DNA of 33,609 nt from Betaproteobacteria bacterium (GTDB lineage: Bacteria; Pseudomonadota; Gammaproteobacteria; Burkholderiales; SG8-39), in NCBI GenBank assembly GCA_009693335.1, contig SHXK01000012.1, positions 1 through 33,609 of the forward strand, written 5' to 3'. The position numbers and the translations under genes were made by a program. Within the stretch, counting starts at the first letter, position 1; every line of letters starts with the position of its first letter. Below the pieces are notes generated by a model that searched no databases, was not told the origin of the DNA, and worked only from the letters and a program-made list of their open reading frames with translations. Below are positions 7,670-17,370 of this stretch, piece by piece.

Positions 7670-8704
7670 GTGGCCAGCAATCATTCCCAGCCCTACCAAG
7701 ATCTGACGCCGGACGTGGTGCTGGATGCGCTCGAGAGCGTGGGATTGCGCGGCGACGGACGTCTGTTGGCGCTGAACAGTTATGAAAACCGCGTCTACCA
7801 GGTCAGCCTAGAAGACGACTCCTCCGTGGTGGCGAAGTTCTACCGGCCAAACCGCTGGAGCGACGCGCAGTTGCTGGAAGAGCACACCTTTGCCCTCGAG
7901 TTGGCGGAGCGCGAAATTCCGGTCGTCGCCCCGCTCGAGCTGGGCGGTCAGACCTTGAACACATTCAACGACATCCGTTTCGCGGTATTTCCGCGGCGCG
8001 GCGGTCGCCCACCCGAGCTGGAAGATGAAAAAGTGCTGGTATGGATCGGACGCTTCCTCGGACGCATCCATGCGGTCGGCGCCACACGGCCATTCAAGAA
8101 ACGCCCGGCACTGAACCTCGATACTTTCGGCACCGAGCCGCGCGACTGGCTGCTGGCTTCGGGCATGATCCCGGAGGATTTGCAAAACACCTGGGTAACG
8201 ACGATTGATCTTGCTTTGCAGGGGGTCAGAAACTGTTTCGCAAGAACCGAAAAAATCCGTGCGATCCGGCTGCACGGCGATTGCCACGTCGGCAACATAC
8301 TCTGGACCGAGGCAGGCAATCGGGCAGCAACGCCTGGGATGGAGCGGGCAACCGGGCTTGGGGGCCCGCATTTTGTCGACCTGGACGACGCCCGCATGGG
8401 GCCCGCCGTACAGGATCTGTGGATGTTGCTGGCCGGTGACCGGGAAACTGCGGCAAAGCAGCTCAAAGCCCTGCTAGAGGGCTATGAACAGTTTCACGGC
8501 TTCAACCGGGAGGAACTGGGCTTGATCGAACCGCTGAGGACGCTGCGCTTGATCCATTACTCGGCCTGGCTGGCGCGCCGCTGGGAGGATCCCGCCTTCC
8601 CGGCCGCGTTTCCCTGGTTCGGCACCCAGCGCTACTGGCAGGATCGCATCCTGGAACTGCGGGAACAGACCTCCGACATGGACGAAGCGCCGCTGAGCGT
8701 ATAG
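7670..8704 (+). CDS. srkA: serine/threonine protein kinase, SrkA/YihE-like stress response kinase
   Basis: LNSYENRVYQVSLEDDSSVVAKFYRPNRWSDAQLLEEH, AIRLHGDCHVGNILW, HFVDLDDARMGPAVQDLWMLLAGDRE. GTG start. Confidence 0.9.
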   Translation: MASNHSQPYQDLTPDVVLDALESVGLRGDGRLLALNSYENRVYQVSLEDDSSVVAKFYRPNRWSDAQLLEEHTFALELAEREIPVVAPLELGGQTLNTFNDIRFAVFPRRGGRPPELEDEKVLVWIGRFLGRIHAVGATRPFKKRPALNLDTFGTEPRDWLLASGMIPEDLQNTWVTTIDLALQGVRNCFARTEKIRAIRLHGDCHVGNILWTEAGNRAATPGMERATGLGGPHFVDLDDARMGPAVQDLWMLLAGDRETAAKQLKALLEGYEQFHGFNREELGLIEPLRTLRLIHYSAWLARRWEDPAFPAAFPWFGTQRYWQDRILELREQTSDMDEAPLSV

Positions 8705-8745
8705 ATTCACGCCTTTTTGATGCGCCAGCGAGGCTTCCGCGACAC

Positions 8746-10833
8746 ATGTTTCTCTTTGCCACCACCGTATTCACCAGCGCATTCCTGCTGTTCCTGGTGC
8801 AGCCCATCATCGCCAAACAGATCCTGCCCTGGTTCGGCGGCAACGCCTCGGTGTGGACCGTGTGCATGGTGTTCTTCCAGTTGGTGCTGCTCGGCGGTTA
8901 CGCCTACGCCGACGCGCTGATCCGCCGCTTCGCGCCGCGTACGCAGGCGATCGTGCACACGGTTCTGCTTGCCGCCAGCCTCGCCTTCCTGCCGATCCTT
9001 GCCTCGGAGAGCTGGAAGCCAACACCGGACACAGAGCCCACGGCGCGCATCCTGCTGTTGCTGGTGATGACCATCGGCCTGCCCTACTTTCTGCTCTCCA
9101 CCACCGGGCCGCTGGTACAGGCCTGGTTCGCGCGCAGCTTCCCGAGCGCCACCGTCTATCGTCTGTTCGCGCTCTCCAACCTGGCCTCGTTGGCCGCGCT
9201 CATCGCCTACCCGCCGCTCATCGAGCCAACGACATCGCTGCAGACCCAGTCGTATGCCTGGAGCGCGATCTATGTCCTGTTTGCCGTGCTGTGCGCGGGC
9301 TCGGCGTGGATGGCGGCAAAACATCCTGCAGCACTCAAGGAGTTTGCCTCAGGTAAGCAGAAAGAAGAGACAGCGCCTCCGCGCGCCACCGACTACGCCC
9401 TCTGGCTGACCCTGTCGGCGCTTGGCTCGCTGATGCTGCTGGCCGTCACCAACCACATCACACAGAACGTGGCCTCGGTGCCATTCGTCTGGATCGTGCC
9501 GCTGGTGTTGTACCTGCTGTCCTTCATCCTGGTATTCGACGTTGGCGGCGCGCGCGCGAAGAGCGGCTGGTACACGCGCGCTTGGGGCTTGCCGGCGCTA
9601 TTCGCGCTGATGCTGGGCATGTCCTGGTTCCTGTATCAGAACCTCGGCGTGATGGACATCCGCACCTCGATCGCGCTCTACAGCGCTGGCCTCTTCGCTG
9701 CCTGCATGTTCTGCCACGGTGAACTCGCCGCAATGCGACCCTCGCCGCGCTATCTCACGCGCTTTTACCTGATGATCTCCATCGGCGGCGCCGGCGGCGG
9801 CCTGTTTGTCGGCCTGATCGCGCCGCGCCTGTTCACGACTTTCGTCGAACTGCCGATCGCGCTCGTCGCCTGCGGCACGCTCGCCGCCTTCCTCACCTGG
9901 CGCAGCGCCACAGGTGTGTCAAGCGCTGGCGGCACACCGGCGGGCGCCCTCGCCAGGCGGCTCCTGTACACGACCTCGGTGATCGCGCTAGCCACCACCG
10001 CGACCGTGACCTGGCACGGCTACAAATACCTGGAATACATCCAGAGCAACGCGGTCCTGATGACGCGCAATTTCTACGGCACGCTGCGCGTCAAGGAATA
10101 CGACCGCGGCATCGATCCGAACTCGACCCGCGCGCTGGTGCATGGCGTGATCAACCACGGCTGGCAGTACAGCGATCCGGCGATGCGCAAGCAGCCGATC
10201 AGCTATTTCGGCCCCGGCTCGGGAATCGCGCGCGCTCTGGATTTCTACGACCAGGGGCCGCGCCGCGTCGGCGTGATCGGGCTGGGCGTAGGCGTGTTCA
10301 TGGCCTGGGGCAGAACCGGCGACACCTTCCGTATCTACGAGCTCGACCCGGACGTAGTGAAGATCGCGCGCGAACAGTTCTGGTACCTTTCGGATTCCAA
10401 AGCGAAGATCGAGGTCGTCACCGGCGACGGCCGACTCAATATGGAGCGCGACGCGCCGCAGCGCTTCAATCTGATCTCAGTGGACGCCTTCTCCAGCGGT
10501 TCGATCCCGATCCACCTGCTGACCCGCGAGGCGCTGCATGCCTACCGGCGCCACCTCGCGCCAGGCGGTGTGATCGTCTACAACGTCACCAACCGCTTCG
10601 TCAACCTGGCGCCGGTGCTCAAGCTGGTCGCTGAAGCCGACGGCATGACGGCCTTGCTCATCAACGACGACCCGTCGGAAGACAAATATTCTGGCACCGC
10701 CTATGTGCTGGTGACCGACAACGCGAAACTGCTGGCCGACCCGCGCTTCAAGGACGCCGAGGAGATCACACCGATTCCCGGCCTCACCGCCTGGACCGAC
10801 GGCTTCAACAACCTGTTCAAGGTGGTGCGCTAA
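8746..10833 (+). CDS. fused membrane/spermidine synthase-like protein (polytopic N-terminus plus C-terminal SAM-dependent aminopropyltransferase-like domain)
   Basis: Multiple hydrophobic segments from MFLFATTVFTSAFLLFLVQPIIAKQILPWFGG; C-terminal VGVIGLGVGVFMAWGRTGDTFRIYELDPDVVKIARE..VTGDGRLNM..LISVDAFSSGSIPIHLLTREAL. Confidence 0.88.
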   Translation: MFLFATTVFTSAFLLFLVQPIIAKQILPWFGGNASVWTVCMVFFQLVLLGGYAYADALIRRFAPRTQAIVHTVLLAASLAFLPILASESWKPTPDTEPTARILLLLVMTIGLPYFLLSTTGPLVQAWFARSFPSATVYRLFALSNLASLAALIAYPPLIEPTTSLQTQSYAWSAIYVLFAVLCAGSAWMAAKHPAALKEFASGKQKEETAPPRATDYALWLTLSALGSLMLLAVTNHITQNVASVPFVWIVPLVLYLLSFILVFDVGGARAKSGWYTRAWGLPALFALMLGMSWFLYQNLGVMDIRTSIALYSAGLFAACMFCHGELAAMRPSPRYLTRFYLMISIGGAGGGLFVGLIAPRLFTTFVELPIALVACGTLAAFLTWRSATGVSSAGGTPAGALARRLLYTTSVIALATTATVTWHGYKYLEYIQSNAVLMTRNFYGTLRVKEYDRGIDPNSTRALVHGVINHGWQYSDPAMRKQPISYFGPGSGIARALDFYDQGPRRVGVIGLGVGVFMAWGRTGDTFRIYELDPDVVKIAREQFWYLSDSKAKIEVVTGDGRLNMERDAPQRFNLISVDAFSSGSIPIHLLTREALHAYRRHLAPGGVIVYNVTNRFVNLAPVLKLVAEADGMTALLINDDPSEDKYSGTAYVLVTDNAKLLADPRFKDAEEITPIPGLTAWTDGFNNLFKVVR

Positions 10834-10872
10834 CGCACGAGTGCGTTCCTGCCAACGCACGAGTGCGTTCCT
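10832..10872. repeat. two tandem copies of the palindromic element AACGCAC-GA-GTGCGTT
   Basis: AACGCACGAGTGCGTTCCT at 10832-10850 and again at 10854-10872. Same core as 4457-4476 in reverse orientation, and again between convergent gene ends (10833 and 10879). Confidence 0.8.
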
Positions 10873-10878
10873 CCCCAA

Positions 10879-11511
10879 TTATTCCGGCAAGTCGTCCAGC
10901 GCCCCTTCGAGGTGGGCAATGTCGGCCCAGGAGCAGATCTGCCAACCCGAAGGCGTCACTTCGATGCGGTTCAGGCCCGCGTTGGGAATGCCGAAGTCGC
11001 GTGGCGCGCTCAGCGGCAGGCCGGTGATGAAGCGGTAGAGCTTGTCGAGCACGCCGCCATGCGTAAACACCAGAACGCGCTCGCCCTGATGACGCTGCAC
11101 GATGCTGGAGAGGACGGCAATGCTCCTGGCGGAAAAATCCCGCAAGCGCTCTCCAGTGCGAAAGGCGTAATCCGGATCGCGCGCCTCGAAGTGGGCGTAG
11201 TCCTCCGGGTAGCGGATTTTCACTTCGGCGTAGGTCAGACGTTCGAAGATTCCATAGTGCCGTTCCCGCAGGTCTTTTTCCAAGCGTATTTTTATGGTCA
11301 GTAAATTCGCGATCGACTCCGCCGTCTGCCGCGCGCGCGCGAGATCGCTCGAGTAGATGGCGTCGAAGTGTTCCTCTTTCAGCGCCCCGCCCACCGCCTG
11401 CGCCTGCCGCAGGCCGATGGCGTTGAGTGGTATGTCGAGTTGGCCCTGAACACGGTGCGCGGCGTTCCAGGCAGTCTCGCCGTGGCGCACGATGCACAGC
11501 TGCGTCGTCAT
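10879..11511 (-). CDS. histidine phosphatase family protein (phosphoglycerate mutase-like)
   Basis: MTTQLCIVRHGETAWNAAHRVQGQLDIPLN, YSSDLARARQTAE, LRERHYGIFE, VLVFTHGGVLD. Confidence 0.93.
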   Translation of the reverse strand: MTTQLCIVRHGETAWNAAHRVQGQLDIPLNAIGLRQAQAVGGALKEEHFDAIYSSDLARARQTAESIANLLTIKIRLEKDLRERHYGIFERLTYAEVKIRYPEDYAHFEARDPDYAFRTGERLRDFSARSIAVLSSIVQRHQGERVLVFTHGGVLDKLYRFITGLPLSAPRDFGIPNAGLNRIEVTPSGWQICSWADIAHLEGALDDLPE

Positions 11512-12404
11512 CTCTTGCCCGCTCCCATCCAGGCGATGGCGCCAACCACGACGAAAACGCCGACGATCTGCAGTGGCGCCACCACCTGGCCGAGAGTCAA
11601 CCAGGCGAGACCCAGCACTGCAATCGGTTCGAAATTGAGCACTGCGGCATTATTCACCGCGCCCAGCCGCGGCAGCAGCACGAAAGTCGAGGTGATCGCA
11701 GTACCGTAGAACAGGGTCAACAGCGCCAGCGCGATCCAACCCACGCCATCTGCGGGGAGCGCAAAACTCTGGGTGAGCGTGCCTGCGGCGAGAGTAATCA
11801 CCGCCACCACACTCATCACCAGAAAACTGCGCAGACGCCCGTCTACCTTACCCAGCCACCGGGTGATGAGAAAAAGCGCAGTGGCAAACGAGATCGAGGC
11901 GCCCGAGGCCCAGAGTACGCCAGCGCCAACTTCGGACCAGCGTCCCGCGATGTCGCCGCTCTTGCCCCACACATCGAGGGCGAGCGCCAGGCCGCACAAG
12001 ACCACCAGCATGGCGTACAGCACACGCCGTGTAGGCCGCTCGCCGCTCGCCAGCCACGAAATCAACGCCAACAGCATCGGGAAAGTCTGAAACGCGAGCA
12101 GTGCCAGCGCCACCGGAATCAGCGCCACCGCCGAGTACAGGCAGTAGCTCTGCACCGCGATCAGCAGTCCGATCAACACCGAGTGGGCAAATGTTTTGCC
12201 TGGGATTTTTAGGGAAATCCCGTTAAAAAAGAGCAAACCCAGAACAAACAAGGCCGTCCCTGCGGAGCGAAAAGCGACTGCGGTGGTGACGTTGCTGCCG
12301 TGATCGAAGGCCACGCGCGCAGCGACGTGGTTGCTGCCGAAAAGGGTGGCAATCGCGAGCAGCAGAACGATCCCCAGCCAACGGGGAATCGGCTGATCGG
12401 TCAA
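11508..12404 (-). CDS. DMT/EamA family transporter
   Basis: Ten-helix type hydrophobic protein: two EamA-like repeats, ending PRLGAVNNAAVLNFEPIAVLGLAWLTLGQVVAPLQIVGVFVVVGAI. ATGA overlap with the phosphatase gene. Confidence 0.9.
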   Translation of the reverse strand: MTDQPIPRWLGIVLLLAIATLFGSNHVAARVAFDHGSNVTTAVAFRSAGTALFVLGLLFFNGISLKIPGKTFAHSVLIGLLIAVQSYCLYSAVALIPVALALLAFQTFPMLLALISWLASGERPTRRVLYAMLVVLCGLALALDVWGKSGDIAGRWSEVGAGVLWASGASISFATALFLITRWLGKVDGRLRSFLVMSVVAVITLAAGTLTQSFALPADGVGWIALALLTLFYGTAITSTFVLLPRLGAVNNAAVLNFEPIAVLGLAWLTLGQVVAPLQIVGVFVVVGAIAWMGAGKR

Positions 12405-12438
12405 GGCTAGCTCAGAGACTCGGGCATCGCTGGGCCCT

Positions 12439-13410
12439 TCAATCCGTCCTGATGTTGCTTTCCTTGATGACCTTATCCCATTTGCTCATCTCGCCCAGGG
12501 TCCACTGCTGCAGCGCATCCGGACTGCTGACCACCAGCTCCATGCCGAGCGTCTCGGTGAGCGTCTTTCTCACCTCCGTCTGGCCCAACACTTTGACCAG
12601 CTCGGCGTTGAACTTGTCGATGATCGTCTTGGGCGTTCCCGTCGGAGTGAAAATGCCCCACCAGGCAAACGCCGTCAGGCCGGGGAAACCCTGCTCTATG
12701 AGTGTTGGCACTTCGGGCATCGAGGGCACGCGCGCCTCTCCGGTCACCGCCAGCGCACGCATTTTTCCGCTCCTGACCTGCGGCGAGAGCAGGGCCACCG
12801 AGCCGATCCCCATCTCGATCTGTCCGCCGAGCACGTTCTGCGTCATCGGTCCGCCGCCCGCGTAGGGAGCGTGGGTCACCTTGAACCCCCCCATCTGCTG
12901 CGCCATCACCAGAACCAGGTGGCCGAGGGTGCCATTACCGACCGAGCCGACGCTCACCGACTCCGGTTTCGCCTTCGAGGCGCTGACCACCTCGGCGAAG
13001 GTCTTCCAGGGCTTGGCCGCTTGCGTGGCGATGGCATACGGCGCCTTGCCGACCAGCATCACCGGCGCGAAATCCCTGACAGTGTTGAACGGCAGATTCG
13101 AGAGCAGCGCAGGGTTGACCGCGTGCGAATCAAAGACAAACACAAAGGTGTAGCCGTCGGCGGGAGACTTGGCGGCAAAGGCCGTACCGATCGAGCCTCC
13201 TGCGCCGGGCTTGTTCTCGACGACGAATTGCTGCTTGAGTGCATCCGCAAGCTTGGCGCCCAGCAGCCGCGCCAGCGGATCTACCGAACCACCCGGCGGG
13301 AACGGCACCACGAACTTCACCGGCTTCGAAGGCCAGTCCTGGGCGGCTGCAGGTAGCGCGGCGGCCAGCGCCAACAATGCAGCCATCGCAATCAAGGCGG
13401 ATCGAATCAT
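12439..13410 (-). CDS. Bug family tripartite tricarboxylate transporter substrate-binding protein
   Basis: MIRSALIAMAALLALAAALPAAAQDWPSKPVKFVVPFPPGGSVDPLARLLGAKLADALKQQFVVENKPGAGGSIGTAFAAKSPADGYT. Confidence 0.95.
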   Translation of the reverse strand: MIRSALIAMAALLALAAALPAAAQDWPSKPVKFVVPFPPGGSVDPLARLLGAKLADALKQQFVVENKPGAGGSIGTAFAAKSPADGYTFVFVFDSHAVNPALLSNLPFNTVRDFAPVMLVGKAPYAIATQAAKPWKTFAEVVSASKAKPESVSVGSVGNGTLGHLVLVMAQQMGGFKVTHAPYAGGGPMTQNVLGGQIEMGIGSVALLSPQVRSGKMRALAVTGEARVPSMPEVPTLIEQGFPGLTAFAWWGIFTPTGTPKTIIDKFNAELVKVLGQTEVRKTLTETLGMELVVSSPDALQQWTLGEMSKWDKVIKESNIRTD

Positions 13411-13538
13411 GGTCTTCTCCTCTGTCGGGTCCGCGCAGTGGCGTCACGAGCGCCGGATCATAAGCGATCTGATGCGCTTGCGGCAGGGGCTTGCTGGTCC
13501 GGCTGGTATGCTGTCTGTCCTGGGGCGTGATTAGTCAA

Positions 13539-14868
13539 ATGATCGCAGCGACAGCAAAGTGGCGCCGGATTCTCGATTTCGTGCTCGGCGAAGGCCCGCA
13601 AGGCACCCCGCCAGAGCGCGTGCGCTGGCTGATCGTCGAGCAGCAACTGCGCAGCGAGATCCTGATCGGCTGGGTGCAGTTCGCGCTGGTTCTGTTCTTC
13701 CTTGTGCTGTACACCCTGTCGGCCAAGACCTCGGAAGGCACCCGCTTTCTTCCGGTGCCCTGGGTGCTGGCCGCATTTATCGGCTTTACCCTGCTGCGAC
13801 TCGCGGCCGCCCATCGCCGCTGGCTCAATCCGCCGTTGCTGGTGCTCGGCGTGTGCATCGACATGGCGTTGCTGATGGGCCTGATCTGGAGCTTCCACCT
13901 GCAGTACCAGCAACCGGCGCCTTTCTACCTCAAGGCGCCGACCCTGCTGTACGTATTCCTGTTCATCGCCCTGCGCGCGCTATGTTTTGAGCCGCTTTAC
14001 GTCGCTGCGGCAGGAGCTGCTGCTGCCGTCGGCTGGCTGCTACTGCTGGCTTATGCGGCGCTATCGGGCGACATGGTGGTGACGCGCGATTACGTGCATT
14101 ACATGACTTCCAACAGCGTGCTGATTGGCGCCGAGATTGACAAGGTGATCTCGATCCTGATGGTGACCGCTGTGCTGGTGCTGGGCTTGGTTCGCGCACG
14201 CCGCATTCTGTACCGCGCGGTGCTGGATAGCATACTGGCCAAAGACCTCTCTCGCTTCGTTGCTCCGGAAATCGCCGACCGCATTTCCACCTCTGAGAAG
14301 GGCCTGCAGCCGGGCGATGGCGAGGTGCGCGAAGCCAGCGTGCTGTTCTCCGACATCGAGGGTTTCTCGACGATTTCGGAAAAGGTTACGCCCGAGCGAT
14401 TGGTCGCCTTGCTCAACGAGTATTTCGAAGCCGTCTCGGCGGCGGTCGATCAGCATGGCGGCGCGATCACGCAATTTCAGGGCGACGCCATGCTCGTCAC
14501 CTTCAACGCCATCAAGCCCGACCCCGCTCACGCCGCCAATGCGCTGCGCGCTCGCCATCCAGCAAGCGACGCGCGAACGCGAATTTGGCGGCAACGTGCG
14601 CATGCGTACGCGCTGCGGCATCAATACCGGTCGCATCGTGACCGGCGCCGTGGGCGCACGCAACCGGCTGCTCTATACGGTGCATGGCGATGAAGTGAAC
14701 ATCGCCGCGCGCCTGGAGCAGCTCAACAAGAAATACGGCACTTACATCCTGACCACCGAAAGCACGCTGCGCGCCGCCGGCGCCGAATTCGCGTTCCGGC
14801 GCGTGGACGAAGTCACCGTGCGCGGACGCGCGGCACCGACCGTGATATACACGCTGCATGATCGTTAA
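13539..14868 (+). pseudogene. adenylate/guanylate cyclase domain-containing membrane protein, frameshifted within the cyclase domain (real mutation or indel error)
   Basis: Frame 3 ORF (13491..14693) encodes TM segments plus SVLFSDIEGFSTISEKVTPERLVALLNEYF...QFQGDAMLVTFNAI. The cyclase continues in frame 1 from about 14551: LAIQQATREREFGGNVRMRTRCGINTGRIVTGAVGARNRLLYTVHGDEVNIAARLEQLNKKYG...TLHDR. Confidence 0.87.
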
Positions 14869-15553
14869 AGCGCTTACTTTCGATACCGGCGGCACTATTC
14901 TCGACTGGCACCGCGGGGTCAGCGGTGCGTTTGCCGCGGCCGGCGCCGCGCGTGGCCTGACAGCCGATTGGGCGGCGATCACCAACGAATACCGCCGCCG
15001 CTCACTGAAAGGCATCGTCAACGCCGAACATCCCGCCTACAACTTCGACGACGTGCACCGCGCCCAGCTCGACGAAGTGATCGCCGAGTTCAATCTGGAG
15101 GCGCTCAGCGCCGCCGACCGCGATGCAATTTGGCGCAGTTGGCACGCGCTGGACGCCTGGCCCGGCTTCGCGGCTGCCGCAGCGCGGATGCGCAAGCGCT
15201 ATGTGCTGGCCTCCTTCACTTTGCTCACCACAGCGCTGGTGGTGGACGTGTCGAAGAAAAACGGCATCGACTGGGACGTCATCCTCTCCTGCGAAATGAT
15301 TGGCGTCTACAAGACCCGGCCCGAGGCTTATCGCATCGCGGCGAAATGGCTGGCGCTGGCGCCCGCGGAAATCATGATGGTCGCCTGCCACAATTTCGAT
15401 CTCGATGCCGCGCGCGCCTGCGGCTACCAGACCGCCTTCGTGCGGCGTCCGGACGAATGGGGCCCCGACGGGCCGCCCGATCCGCAGCCGAATCCCGCCT
15501 GCACCCTGGTGGTGGATGACTTCGCGGAGCTGGCGGACAAACTGGGCGCCTGA
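14858..15553 (+). CDS. HAD family hydrolase, haloacid dehalogenase type II-like
   Basis: ALTFDTGGTILDWHRG, YVLASFTLLTTALVVDVSKKNGIDWDVILSCEMIGVYKTRPEAYRIAAKWL. Overlaps the cyclase stop by 11 nt. Confidence 0.87.
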   Translation: MIVKALTFDTGGTILDWHRGVSGAFAAAGAARGLTADWAAITNEYRRRSLKGIVNAEHPAYNFDDVHRAQLDEVIAEFNLEALSAADRDAIWRSWHALDAWPGFAAAAARMRKRYVLASFTLLTTALVVDVSKKNGIDWDVILSCEMIGVYKTRPEAYRIAAKWLALAPAEIMMVACHNFDLDAARACGYQTAFVRRPDEWGPDGPPDPQPNPACTLVVDDFAELADKLGA

Positions 15554-15586
15554 AGCCTTGAGTGCTTTTTTAATAAGGAAACGTGC

Positions 15587-16336
15587 ATGAAACTTTTCGA
15601 TCTCACCGGTCGCGTCGCGGTCGTCACCGGCGGCAACGGCGGCATCGGCCTGGGGATGGCGCGCGGCCTCGCCGCCGCTGGCGCCAAGGTTGTGGTGGCG
15701 GGCCGCAACGCGGCCAAGAGCGCCGCCGCGGCGCAGGAAATCGGCGGCATCGCCATCGAAGTGGATGTGTTGCAGGAAGCCGACTGCCGTGCGCTGGTGC
15801 ACAAAACAGTGGCGCAGCTAGGCCGGCTGGACATCCTGGTCAACAACGCCGGCATCAACATCCGCAAACAGCCGCAGGAATACACGCTGGACGAGTGGCG
15901 CCGTGTGCTGGACAGCAACCTCACCGGCGCTTTCGTCTGCGCGCAGGCCGCTTACCCGGAAATGCTCAAAGTGGGCGGCGGCAAAGTGATCAACATCGGC
16001 TCCATGATGTCGATCTTCGGCGCCTCGTTCACCACCCCTTACGCCGCTTCCAAGGGCGGCATCGTGCAAATGACGCGCGCCATGTCCTGCGCCTGGGCGA
16101 AGGACAAGATCCAGGTCAACGCCGTGCTGCCGGGCTGGATCGACACCGAGCTCACGCGCGGCGCGCGCCAGGACGTCGCCGGCTTGCACGAGCGCGTGCT
16201 CGCCCGCACGCCTGCCGGACGCTGGGGCGAGCCGGCGGACTTCGCCGGCATCGCGGTGTTTCTCGCCAGTAGCGCGTCCGACTTTCTGACGGGCACTGCG
16301 ATACCCGTGGACGGAGGATATTCAGTACAAGGCTGA
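15587..16336 (+). CDS. SDR family oxidoreductase
   Basis: VAVVTGGNGGIGLGMARGLA, LVNNAGIN, INIGSMMSIFGASFTTPYAASKGGIVQMTR, TGTAIPVDGGYSVQG: intact YxxxK. Confidence 0.95.
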   Translation: MKLFDLTGRVAVVTGGNGGIGLGMARGLAAAGAKVVVAGRNAAKSAAAAQEIGGIAIEVDVLQEADCRALVHKTVAQLGRLDILVNNAGINIRKQPQEYTLDEWRRVLDSNLTGAFVCAQAAYPEMLKVGGGKVINIGSMMSIFGASFTTPYAASKGGIVQMTRAMSCAWAKDKIQVNAVLPGWIDTELTRGARQDVAGLHERVLARTPAGRWGEPADFAGIAVFLASSASDFLTGTAIPVDGGYSVQG

Positions 16337-16353
16337 GGTTCTGATCCGGGTTT

Positions 16354-17319
16354 TCAGTCGGCGACGATGCCCGCGCGCTTCACCACCGGCCCCCACTTCT
16401 CGATTTCGGCCTTGACGAAAGCGAGGAAATCTTCGGGCGAGCCTTGGATGACGGTCGCGCCCCGCCCGCTCAGTTGCTCGTGAACCTTGGCATCCAAGGT
16501 GCTGCGGTTAAGCGCCTGGTTGAGACGCAGCACGATTTCGCGCGGCGTTCGAGCGGGGGCCACGAGACCAAACCACGAGGTCACTTGGTAGCCTTTCATC
16601 CCCGACTCATCGAGCGTCGGCAGATCGGGAAACACCTTCGAGCGCTGCAGGCTGGTGACCGCCAGAGCACGCACCTTGCCCGACTTGATCATCTCCACCT
16701 GCGGCGGCAGGTTATCGAACATGAGCTGCGTATCACCGCCGAGCAGCGCCGCGGTCGCAGGCCCGGCGCCGCGAAACGGGATGTGCACGATGAAAGTTCC
16801 GGTAAGGCCCTTTAACAGTTCCATCGACATCTGCGGCGAGGTGCCGTAACCGGGCGAGCCGTAATTGAGCTTGCCGGGATTCTTTTTCGCATAGGCGATC
16901 AGCTCCGACACGGTTTTCACCGGCAGCGACGGGTTCACCACCAGCACGTTGGGCACCGTGCCGTACTGGCCGACGTAGGTGAGGTCGACGAGCGGTCGGT
17001 AGCTGAGCTTCGGATAGATGTGCGGCGAAATTCCGAGTGACGGGTTCCCGAGCAGCAGCGTATAGCCGTCGGGGGCGGCGCGCACCACGGCTTCCGCGCC
17101 AATATTGCCTCCCGCGCCCGAACGGTTCTCGATCGCAATCGTACCGCCGAGCTCGGCCTGCAGCCTGGGCTGGACGATGCGCGCCACCATGTCGATCAAG
17201 CCGCCGGGCGGATACGGCACGATCACGGTAATGGTGCGCGAAGGGTAGGTCTGCGACCACGCCGTTGCGGCACACAGTGAGATCCCGACTGCGATGAATG
17301 CCCTAACCAGCTTGGTCAT
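16354..17319 (-). CDS. Bug family tripartite tricarboxylate transporter substrate-binding protein
   Basis: MTKLVRAFIAVGISLCAATAWSQTYPSRTITVIVPYPPGGLIDMVARIVQPRLQ, NRSGAGGNIGAEAVVRAAPDGYTLLLGNPS. Confidence 0.95.
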   Translation of the reverse strand: MTKLVRAFIAVGISLCAATAWSQTYPSRTITVIVPYPPGGLIDMVARIVQPRLQAELGGTIAIENRSGAGGNIGAEAVVRAAPDGYTLLLGNPSLGISPHIYPKLSYRPLVDLTYVGQYGTVPNVLVVNPSLPVKTVSELIAYAKKNPGKLNYGSPGYGTSPQMSMELLKGLTGTFIVHIPFRGAGPATAALLGGDTQLMFDNLPPQVEMIKSGKVRALAVTSLQRSKVFPDLPTLDESGMKGYQVTSWFGLVAPARTPREIVLRLNQALNRSTLDAKVHEQLSGRGATVIQGSPEDFLAFVKAEIEKWGPVVKRAGIVAD

Positions 17320-17370
17320 GATTCTTCTCCGTGGAATTTACTCCGCTATTATCGTCGATCAGGGAGGAAA

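Noticed and set aside
14541-14553. Programmed ribosomal frameshift in the cyclase gene
   Set aside because: No slippery heptamer or obvious downstream pseudoknot seen; an indel in a GC repeat is simpler.
15551-15576. Possible intrinsic terminator AAGC-CTTGAGT-GCTTTTTT after the HAD gene
   Set aside because: Stem of only about 4-5 bp; likely too weak, though the T-run is suggestive.
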